A program made the translations under genes and the position numbers. Below the pieces are notes generated by a model, which was not told where the DNA came from, made no database searches, and saw only the letters and a list, made by a program, of their open reading frames with translations. A DNA stretch of 64,000 bases, from assembly GCA_019095985.1 (NCBI GenBank), contig CM032659.1, positions 3,337,509 to 3,401,508 on the forward strand. The letters are read 5' to 3'. Origin of the DNA: Streblospio benedicti (Eukaryota > Annelida > Polychaeta > Spionida > Spionidae). Below, piece after piece: positions 25,701 to 37,700 of this stretch (position 1 is the first letter of the stretch; every line of letters starts with the position of its first letter).

Positions 25701-28700
25701 AGAATTTTTATTATCTAAAGTTATATACTTAGACGAGTGTTCTTGGTTCTGCTGGTTATATTATAAGACAAAAGATAAGAGTATCAAACTACAAATCTTT
25801 ATTCACCCCCATTATTATGGTGTAAAAATTTTGAATACTTTTGATCTTGAACCTTTTTTTGTTCTATCCGAAAAAGCAAGTTCTATTAACTTTTTTTCTG
25901 AAAATTGAATCTTTCACAAAAAACAACAGCATAGCATTAACAGCCTCCCTAGCGAGAAAGAGGCCTATTTCCCGCGTACCGTCGCGTGGTAGTCGTGGTG
26001 ACCACGGTCTTGCTGTTCTCTGTCTGCTGCATCATGGTGCCCTCCCGCAGACAGTCCACGTGGGGTACCGCAGGGTACTTCTTCAGCTCAAACTTGGGCC
26101 ACGATCCCTCCTCCACCGACGATGACACCAGAGAATCTGCAGGAATAAATGTCACTATTACTGCTTACATCTACCAGTATATTTGCTTTTTATATCTATC
26201 TCTGGAGTCACCAATATTGAGACCTACCTATAACTAGAGCAATATTTTATACGTCGTACATCACCATGTCAAAAAATTAAATTATAGTACTTATTTAACA
26301 AAGCTAGTACTCTAGTATCATGAAATGATAGAACATTGATTATATTTTGATAGTCTGGTAAAATTGAGGCCACTTGCGCTTGGTACTCTACCCACCTTTG
26401 CGTCGCTGCTGCTGCTGCTGCAGCTGGGAGCTGGACATGGACATCCTGGTGGTTGCCGTGGAGACATCGGCCCCAGTGATGTGTGACAGCGACACCGACT
26501 CCTTGCCCTTACGCAGCAGGATCTCCTGGAAAACATGAGACCCGTGAGTCACACCAATCACTATCTATCGACAGAAGACTTATAGATGCGCGCGCTAACA
26601 AACCGACACGTGCCGGCAAACCGATACGTCATTAAAATATGTAGGTGTCGGTTTGAAAACGCATGTCGGTTTGCCGGCGTGCGCATCTAATCAGGTTGTT
26701 TCTTCAGTGCAGAATATTTCTACATGTTGAGTAAAAAATCAAACTACACGTTTTGAGTATTATACTCTCAACTAAATGAGTCTATTTCCAGAATTACCTG
26801 GTCTATGATGCGTATTTCACTTGGTCATCTCAAATATTGGATACTTCTCTGTTATCCGTACAGCCTCGAGATAACGAGTTTCTACCGTACTAACTTTGTC
26901 TATGTCACAAAGTTCGTTGACAGTGTTTATGATGATTTGAATGACTAATTGTGTACGTTTAATGTCTATTATTTGTTTGGGCAATGTGACAATACAATAA
27001 AACCCTAATAAGTATATAACACATAAATAACATAAGAACATATAGATATTTAATACAACTTAAACTTTAACTGAAATAACTACTGAATTATATAAATTTG
27101 CAACAATTTACCTGACACCCGTTCAGTGCAGCACGTTTTTCTTATGGACGACATAAAATTGTTCAATACTACATTACAATACTATATATACTACTAATTC
27201 ATGAAAACATATCTACAACCATATAAACCCATACTATACACAGAAAATATTTGCATATTTTTGAGACAGTGGCCATGGTTACCTGGTCAATGTTGCATAT
27301 TTCACTTGGTTATCTCAAATACTTGGAAACTTCTCTGTTAACCCTACAGACCCAAGATAACGAGTATCCACCTTATTAAACTGTTGCCATGGTTACCTGG
27401 TCGATGTTGCGCTCGCTCCATCCGAACGACTCCGAGTCGACGTCTATGTCGACCGAGTCTCCGGTCCCTGACTTGGTCTTGTCGCGCCGCCGGATCTTCT
27501 TGTTGGCCGCCGAGAAAATGTTGGACACGAGGTCTTTGGCCGAGAGGTCGCGACCTCGCTCCGTCAGCTCTGTGGGGGGCACGGACACAATATAATTTAT
27601 TTTACAACTACTATATACAGGTAACTAAGGAGTGTATTAGCATTATAAGAGTTTTTATATTGAAAAGGTGCCCTTTCATCAACTAAGATATTATAAATAT
27701 AACTGTGAGGCACAAAGAACTGGGCAGTTTTAATATCAGTTGATAAAATGGCAGAAAAATAACGACAGTTGCGATTAAATTTTTTAAAGAAATGGAACGA
27801 AAAACTTCTAGAGTATTGGAAAAATTTAAGTGTGACATTGTGCTGAGTGTATTTTTCATGACAATAAGCATGTTATAGAGGGTGACTCGTCCTGACAGCA
27901 CTTTCCCACCTGATCGAATCCTAACCCAGTGCATGTACAAAATGTTACAAATTCCACCGATGAGTTAGTCACATACAGTATACAGTGTGGTACGTACGTA
28001 GGTTTTCTGCCTTGTCGAGGAGCTGCTTGTTCATGCCTGAGATGGGCACGCTCCCCTCCGGCTCCACATCCTCAGGCACGTACACATCCTCGTCCCACCC
28101 CCCGAAAAACCACTGCCACTGAAAACAGAAACCTAGTTGATACAAAAAATAGACATTTTTGTGTTGTTGCTTCTGACAAAAATAATTGAGCTTCAAATTT
28201 TTAGGTAGATGGGTCTCAAATTTGATTTAAAAATTTTTTACTGTAATTTTACAATATTTAAGCTTGTACAGGCTTTTGAATGCAGTAAAATAAAACATAT
28301 CAAAATGATTCATAACAAAATAAGTAAACCAAGTGCACACACTCTGGAAACATTATACTCTGCATCATATATATGGGCCTACCATTCAGCATTTAAATTT
28401 TGCAAATTCCTACAAATTCTATGGACAGTTCAAATGCTACAAAATGTGGTATAAAGCAGTTGGTCTCATGATTATATTATACAATGTTCTTAATTTTTGA
28501 TTCCAAAATAACGTGAACTTGAAATTAAACGCGTATTTCGTTGATGCGGCACTGGTCTGACATGTCCTTCAAAAACCATGTAATAACTTAAAAATAATGA
28601 TTCTATGTCTAACTGTAAATTGAATAAATGAACAACGATTTAAAAGGTGTTTCTGAAAACTATCTGACCATGTGAGATGACACTCGATGATGCGGCACCA

Positions 28701-31700
28701 TCCTTCACCATGGTAACCATGCTCTCGTCACAGGTCATGGGAAAACTAGGATTCAGGCCCAAAATACATCATAGAGGTCAGGCTCCTTTGTTGTTGTTTT
28801 TTTGGCGATTTCAGGTTCAAATGTTGTGCCATGATTTACTAATGCAAACAGTTCAACAAAATGGCATATTTTGTAGAAAACTTTAAGTTCTATAAATAAT
28901 TAGTGAAATTTATTATCTATAGTACTAAGAAACAAAACATTTCATTCTTATCAGATTCATTCACATCACTAATTTTATTATGTAAATTCTATTCCAAATT
29001 TATTTTAAATAATTGCAAAAAATAAAATGAAAATTTGAAAAAAAAATGAGTACTACTGACATAATTTCAAGAGATTGTGTCAGTGACGCACCTTGTTGAG
29101 ATCCCCTTTTTCTGACACTCGGTGTAAATGTTCTGCCAGGAACTGGAAGGTCTCGAAGTTGTGTTCTGGCATGTCGTGGAGGACTTTCTTCAGCTTGAGC
29201 ATACGTTTCTCCGGGTTTTCTATGCGGTTTGCTTGGATTATCACATCGTACAGATCTGAAAACAATCATCACATGAATCACAATGTATATATAGTATTTG
29301 ATTCATAGCTCAAGATGGTAAACTGTAATGTAATACCAACATTGGCACAATTAGTTTAAATTATTTGAATAATATTTATTCTTTACATCACTTTTAGTCA
29401 TATTTTGAAAATATTTGTAAAGGTTGAAAAAACAAAATTCATTACTGTTTTCAATCCCAATATGAGCAAGCACTATTTCGACATAGCAGAAGACAGGTTT
29501 TTCAACTCTCATTCATTTGACTATATCAAGTGGCACTGACAGGACTAATACCATCATCCCAAGCAGCGGGCTGTTAAAAGTTTACACAGACGAACCTAAC
29601 TCATTCTTTGGTCAATTATCATCTCAACCCAGAGGTTGTGTGTTCAAAGCCCACCTTAGGACAGAAATGTTTGGGGAGTTTGATTTCTTTGCATTATAAA
29701 CAACTGCTAGCGTCACTCACCTTCCCTGATAAGCCCCTATAACTGCACCCCAGATGTTCAAGCCCCTCCCACCCACACCCACCGCATCTTAAAACATCAA
29801 TTTGACATTTCCAGGCCATATCATAAATTTTGAACACCCCTAAAAAGTAACGGTAAAAATTAAATAAAAGAAATTAAGTTGAAATTTTCAGGGCATATCA
29901 TAGATTTTGAACACCCCTAAAAACGAGTAGCCTCAATCACCTTCCGTGATGAGCGCCTCCGGCAGCTTGCGGAAGAAAGCCTTGAGCAGCGAGGATACCA
30001 CGTTGACGTCCTGCAGTCGCTCGCTCGTCACGTCGAAGCCGTTACCCTCCTGCAAGTACGGCGCCTGTCAGAGCACCACCCACCGGGTCGCGGGACGTTA
30101 ACAACAGCAACACACACCACAAAACCACTAACCACAACACCGGGACACCCTCATTATCTCGAGTTTGTTTATCTTGAATTCTTTTTTTTTTATCTGGAGG
30201 TTGGTTTTGTTTCAGTTTCACAAAGGTCAGGATGAAGATAAGTCAGTTTGTTGTCTCGATTATTGGGTATCTCGAGCATATATTTACAGATTTCGTTGTA
30301 ACACAACATGGATTTTTACCTACATTGTTGGCAGTTTTGCTGTCAATGATGTAAGATTAAAAATTCTGTGTTGTCTTACGATGAAATATATAAATATATC
30401 TTTACAACCAACACAATGAACAGTTTGAAGGGCATATCGAGCAGTTTACTGTCATTTCATTGTATTCGAGATAATGAGCTTCTACTGTGCATGAGTGCTG
30501 CATGATCAGAGCTGCTTGCGACCGAATTCTGACCTAAGACATCATCAACATCGAAAACCATTTATAAACATTCATTAAACAAATATCTATTTACTCTTTA
30601 GGATTGTTTACTTGACTACTTCCGATTGTAATGTCAACGTATGCACTACCTTCAAGACAGACGTAATTTTTATCATGTTTGGATGTTGACCATAGAATGG
30701 ACGACAATCATAGCTAGAAGTTGACGTTTTTAGTAAACACTTTGTGCATATATTGTTTAATAATCGTTAATTTTTCATTCCAATCTTTAGATTGGACACT
30801 TTGTGTTGAAGTCAATGAAAAAATATTCCAATATAACTTTTTGAAATTATTTTGTAAATTTTTAAACAAAACTAGAGTAGACACGAGACGAAAAATTTAA
30901 ATAATTTGTTGATATTATCAATCTATTCATGCATATATATATTTTCCAGTGAATACAAATATCTTGATCAATATTGCAGCTCTAATCATAAAACACATCA
31001 TGAAAACTTATACAATCAAATCAAAGGACTTTGCATGCAATACAATAATAATAGGATTTGAAAAGGATGAATAACATAAATAAGGATTAATAATGCATCT
31101 CAAGCAATCAATTATCCCAATAAAAATGCATTGAAGAGAAAAAAGATTGCAATGAAATAACCAGATTCCAGTTTCTATACACTAAGATGTATCAAGGCAA
31201 ACTTATTTAACTATAAATATCATATGCAAGCAAACAAAAGAAAAAACATTACATCAATGTATACATCTACAATCTACAGGAGCGGATTCATGAAATAAGA
31301 TAAATAGTAAGTGACAAAATATTCTATAACAGCAACAAATAATAGGATTGTCTAAAACGTAACAATATCGACGTATATAATAAAATTTAAAAAATTCATG
31401 TATGTGGATTCACATTTACATTTCTAATTTTCAAATGTCTCAGGATTTGTCTAAATATGGAAATATATGCCATCCCGTGACCCCATATTTCAGTCTGACT
31501 ACTATATGCTGTGCGCATAGTTTATGTAAAATTTGCCCATATTTGGAGGCATACTTGAGCGTACACATGTTGTGCGCATACATGTTACACGTAGCCTATC
31601 ACAAGACCAATACCATGTATATGCCTGGTAAAGTATCAACATGATGTTTCTACACACATCTATCATAGATAGAAGCAGTCACTATGCTCATTTTTCTTAA

Positions 31701-34700
31701 GCTGTGCAATTAAAAAAAGATGATGCTGGCCTAATAGTTGTGGATTCCAATGTTAGATATAACGTCTTTTAGAAGACTCGTTATCCGCGTGTCTATGCGT
31801 ATGTGCGTGCATGTACGTGTGTGTGAGTGTGTACGTGGGTGTGTCCGTACCTTATCTAGAGCGGCCTGTAGCTGGGTGACGGCCCCTGTGTTGCCGGGGA
31901 CGCGGTAGATGCCCTGGTTCTCCATGCCGCGCTCTTCAACAATCCTACAGCACAGCTCCACCACAAACGGGATCAGCTGAAACAAACACCGCTCAATCAG
32001 CATGTGTAAAAGAAGTGGGCCACGGCACAGCAAAGTCCTGCTAGGTTGCAAGTATATTCGACGATTAGAGAGATTCAGTGACATAGAGGTTAAAAGGATT
32101 AAGGCTGCACATAAGGCTATAAATAGTATCACTGGCGGAAACAGGCCCAATAGGCATTGCGCAATCGATACTGGCCAAGTAAATCATGTCTATCAGGCGT
32201 AAGAGAGGCTAGCTCAGTGGACTAGAGCGCCTGTATACACATAATGACTGGTCTAGTGTTAGCAGGAGACCTTGAGTTCGATTCCACGGCCTTTCACCTT
32301 TACAAGCCTCTCTCTTGAATTTCCTTACAGCATGTGTCTTTGTGGTATGGTTATGTGTAACTTTAATAACTGCATGTTAATACTGTACATACGTTTTCAA
32401 TAAGCCATTTCATAAATAGAAGTGACCTCACTAGGCAAAGGTCAGGGGTTATAAGTTTGCATTATGGACAGATGATTTGCAAGCAGCAGAACTATGAGTG
32501 CATTGTATATATGTGGTGTTTGAGCGCTTTATGGACTAAATATTTAAATGCAAATTTTCTCCCTTCAGACATGATTAACATCATATTGAGCTCTCTAACA
32601 ATTTTATCATTAACTCCTCTTACAAATAATTATAAAGCCATAATTTATACTAATCATTTCCTTAAGGTACTTAAATTACTCATCAAATTATGCTAAATGG
32701 AAGCAGAATTAAGAAATAGTAAATTGAAGAGTATATATATTTATCATACACATATCATTGTAGAGGTCCGTGTTCCATAACTCAAGACCATGAGAAATCA
32801 TGGGTGCCAACATCATCCAACATTAATCCATGAGAATGTGCAGTATCAGTGATGCTAGCTCTATGGACAACAATGACCTCTTCTATTTTCGACCTATACC
32901 AGGGAATATCTCTCGCACTCGCCACTAGCCAAAACCTAGTGCTATATCCATTTGGCGAGTGGGCTTCAATTTGCACCTGCCACTTTGGCAAGTGCCTTTT
33001 CTATCCAGTTTTTTTTTTTATCAAATACATGTATGTGTTAAAGTTAACCGTAATAACGTGTAAAATCATTGAAATACAAAACCTCCATTTCATCAAAATA
33101 AAAAAAAACTAATTTCTCAAAAAAAAAGAATGCACCAGAGAGCTTCTAGACACATCCATTTCAAATAAATTCTGGGGGAGGATGCCCCGTGACCCCCCTA
33201 GCTATACTTACCACCTATAGCGCTTGTAACCGTGCCTTCAGCGCTCCCCTGTTCAGCAACATTAGATTTTGGCCAGTGCCCTTTCAATATCACCTGCCAA
33301 ATTTTGGCAGGTGCCAATAATATTTGGCTAGTGCTCCTGTTATAGCACTGGCCACATTGGCTCGAGGTGTTTGAAATGAGAGATATTCCCTGCTACACCC
33401 ACGCATATCTTGGGTCCCAAGGTGTTTTTATGAGTTCGTGTTTGTATAAGCCATTTCGTAAATAGAAGTGACCTCAGTAGGCAAAGGTCAGGGGTTATAA
33501 GTTTGCATTATGGACGGATGATTTGCTATAGTACATAGAAGGAAAATCTAAGGTTATGCCATAAAACCTGCTAATATACCGTTGCATCAAAATCATCCAC
33601 TTTCAAACCATTTGTGAATGACGAGAGACCAACATGCGATTGAGTGTCACTAGTGGTCAAAATCGGCTGTTAATTTAAAATCGATTATTGGTAACTCACA
33701 ACCAATTGATAATCGATATATATCGCTAAATTGTTGCATTTTCGAAAACCAGTTATTACATTGGTTATATATCTTACAAATTGAGCATTCATTTGGTGGT
33801 CTGAGCCCTTATGACTTTGCAACCAAACACCGAATACTCCAGAGACAATAACAGAATAGAACTCTCCAGGAGGTGTTGGAGAAGGTAAGAAAATGCATGA
33901 AGTAAAAAGTTTGTGAAAAAATACAAACAAATGCAAAATATTCCATAATAATGAAATCACAGGATGAATATACAGTCTGGAAATGAAGAAAAGTCAACAA
34001 ATATTGGTTTTAGTGGCCGACTATCACGATATTCAGTATATCAAAGCCATTTTTATATGGACTTTCTTTTTTTTGTAATATCGCCCACTATCGGTATTGT
34101 GCTCTTTCTATCGAGGATCGGCTCCCCCACCCTTAGTGAGTATATAACCGATACTACGGAATATCGTGGTAGTACTATTTGACACCAAGAAATAATAAAT
34201 CCAACAATTATAAGTTTGTAAAATATTAGTTCGAAGTCTGAAATCGGTTCCAATAGCACCTGTCAGTTACCTACCGGGAAATTCTGACGGAGAGCCAATT
34301 AAAAAGTAGTTAATAACTTAGTTAATTCTCTTTGGAATTGAATGATATTAAGTGACCTATTGTAAAACAAGTGTAGGAATCCACATTTGAAGTCGAGAGA
34401 TTAATTCTGCTTACATAGCTGTTATTAAACCCCCTCTAAATCTGGTGAAAAATCTCTGTCATGGTGAAACCTTTTGTTTACAATTTTTACATGCGATTTA
34501 GAGAAGCTTTTCCGGTGCTGTTTAATGCCAAATAAATCTCTTCTTTTAGCTGTGCATTCTTACACCTTTCTTACAAGTGGTGACATAAATTCATAAATAA
34601 CAGATTATGATTAACAAAGTTATTTAAGCATTTTTGACGTCACTGTGAACAAAACACAGGAGACCGTTGAAAGCTAAGTGTAAAAATTGCTTGTATTATC

Positions 34701-37700
34701 CTGTTTAAAACTATAATGATTACGTTTGTCTATCAAATCCAGGATAAATGAACTTCCATCAGAATATGTTATGTCTATAGTCTTCGTGGTCTCGCCCTCA
34801 CCTCGTTCTCGCGACCAGGCGGACAGAACTCGAGCTGGGACGCCGAACGTCCCCCTCCATTACTATATTACAGCATGAAAATATGCCATTATGCTGCACC
34901 GACCCGTGGGGGCGAAAGTTTAGGGTGGCCGCCGGGGACGATGACCCCGCCGACCCCTATATCGATAACTTTTTTGCCAGGGCTACTTTTTATCGATAGT
35001 CAATACTTGATCCGACCCCCCTCCACCGATTGGCTGGAGCTGCTGCCGTAGCGACGAAACTTCTTGGCCATCTTGCCCTTCCAGGTGCCGCTCCGAGAGC
35101 CGTCCTTCACTTTGGGAGAGTCGGATTGTTCTGAAAGTTTAAGGGTGTTTGGTGTGAATAGGAATGACGATAAAGTAATAATGTATAGCTTCACTTATGG
35201 CAATATTTTAGAATAGATGTCAGCTAAATTATGGAATTCAACTTTTTTGTGAAGCCTTTTTAATCGGTTGAATACTTGATGAATATGATTGGTGATGAAT
35301 TCTACCGTTAAACGATTTCTACTGAGGAAAGTGGTTGACGAGTAGCTATTTATTTATATGATAATATATTATTGAAATTATATACTACACACAGTACGCA
35401 GGACAAACCAAGCATCCTAGTCTAAAATTTGATTGAAACTGTACACTGTACATAAATGTAGCTGCCCATGAGGTACTGAGGAATAATTTGGATGCATGGA
35501 GCGTAGGGCTTCACAAGTGAAAGTGTCCTCATGCTTGTGTAAATTCACAACAGTAGAGCCTCCAATTAAGACCAGACCTATTCTCTACCAAGACAGCCTC
35601 TATACTAAGACTATGACCACTTCTCACACAGTTTCAAATCTACATAAAGCAACCACATTGAGTCTCCATAAAGCGACCACCTGTCTGATCAGACCACATG
35701 TAGTTAGTCTTAATTCTTCTACTTCTATTGAAGTACAGTAGAACCTCCCATTAAGACCACGTCTATCGAGATCACCTCTATAATAACACCACTTTTCACG
35801 GTCCCAAACCTTCATAATGCTACCAAAATGGTCCTTGGTATAGAGACCACTTCTCTATTGAGACCATCCAACACTGTTCCCAAAGGTGGTCCTAATAGAG
35901 GTGCTACTGTAGTTCTGCTTCTCATGTACGTACCTCTGAGCCTCTCCGTCTTGTCGTAGTTTTTCTTGTGTCTTGTGCCGGGACTCTGCGCGCCGGCGGC
36001 TGCAGTGCCCGGGGCGGGGGACTTGGAGCGCATGGAGCGAGGCTTCTTGGGCTGCAGGCTGCCGGTCCCTCGGGGCGGACACAGGCGGGGGCGGGGCCGT
36101 GGAGGAGGAGGCCTTCACCACCACCTGGGGGGACAGGGGGTTTATCAATATTTATTTCAAAATTTGATAATTTAGCCATACTTGCGTATAACAAGTTGAT
36201 ATCGTAACAGCCACATTGCGCTAAAACTCCTTTTAAGATCAAGCAAACCATGGGAGGGGTTGGGGTGTATGCATGGTCTATTCCCGTACCTGCGGTGATG
36301 CTCCGCCCACAGTTGCCGTGGTGGTTGCCGTGGTGACTGTTGCCGAGCGCTGCACCGACTCCTGGTACTGCAGCGTCTTGCGCACAATGAGCTCCGAGCT
36401 GCCGACGCCCTCCTGTAACCATGGCAACGCAACATCAACACATGTCAACAGCGGGGTCAATGTATGGCAATTATACCTGCACATATCTTCAGTGTTTACT
36501 GTCTAACCATGGGTTCAGTTGTGGCTTTAAAGTAGAAAAATTTGCAGGTTAGACTAACATCGCAAATAAAATCAATAATCTGTTTTTTCTTATTAGATCG
36601 TACGTTTGACTTGGCTGAACCCTAACATTTTGTGATACTTTCGTTGGCTGAGGCAGTGAACAGTTCTCTGCGAAAATTTGGGTCTTGGAATCAGATGTTA
36701 TTTTCAATATTAAAGTTGTGATTTGGATAAGTCGGGTAAAAAAAAGGATGTAAGCGAAAAGAAACCAAACAAAATAGGGCAGCAAAATTCTGTAGGTGGA
36801 AGCTTTTAAGGCAATGCCAAGAATCCACCTAGTGTCATATCATTGGGGTCGAAAGGTTGGTGGAGGGAGACATGTGTAGTCTCAGCTGACTGTGTCCTAC
36901 TGATTGCCCTGATAACATAAACTGATGATGCCACAGCAAAATTCTATACATGGTACACATAACATTGCTATAAGCACAACTCTGTATTAAGCAAGGGATC
37001 AAAATAATGAAAAACTTGATCACAAACATAAAAAGTGAGCCACACTGGCCATTGCTATGGGCAAGTCATCATTTAAAACGCTCAAAGCTTTAAAGCTGAT
37101 TGGGGTGGGGGTGGGGGTGGGGGTGTTGAAATCACTGGGCAGTGATCAAATACATGTACATATATATTTGATATTAAACAATGAAAAGAAACTACTTCAA
37201 AATACATCTAATTGCATGTACGCTCTATGAGGCATGCTTTCTTTGTAGCTAGCTAAAACAATTACTCAGCACATATGATGATATCCTACATCTATACAAT
37301 AACTATACAATAACAAAATGTCCTACACTTAAAAAAAAACTACATGCAGAGATCTCTCGTACTCAATATGAAGCTACATAAATGAAGATGATGACCATAT
37401 ATCTATAATGTAAACTGTTCTAAGAGTTTCTAAAAAATGCAGGTGTGTAGTCATATCATGGTTCAAATAACAAATAACATGTCCTTCATAAAGTGATCAC
37501 ATATTTATTAGTGTCACAACCTGTCCATATGTGTATACATGACCAAGTGGCCATATCTTTGTTAGTTATGAACATCAGAACTATTAATATGAATCATGCA
37601 ATTTCAATACAATCAACAACAAAATGTCAACACAATAGCTTCTGTACTTGTGCCAACAGAAATCAAATAAATTACGGCTGAACATTTGAAAATAACCCAA

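Larger units (their letters stand above)
18513..27997. repeat. Tandem duplication, units 18513-23395 and 23396-27997
   Basis: The two units run in the same order through a hAT-like element, an AT-rich segment, a MITE, four exons, a small TIR element and introns. Offsets between matching points are about 4,885 bp on the left side and 4,590-4,620 bp from the last exon on. The difference comes mostly from a 200-bp palindrome at 20355-20554 that is collapsed in the right unit. The join at about 23396 puts sequence matching the exon-27998 donor region directly before the hAT-like element. Confidence 0.88.

Noticed and set aside
20608-27569. A doubled protein using both four-exon cassettes
   Set aside because: Phase 0 exit cannot join phase 1 entry, and three of four exons in the left copy are altered.
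32204-32312. A functional tRNA gene
   Set aside because: The A- and B-box-like motifs are present, but the length, the lack of a clear anticodon arm and the extended outer stem do not fit a cloverleaf.
32457-32696. 80-codon + strand open frame near the direct repeat
   Set aside because: AT-rich composition, no homology, starts inside a repeat.
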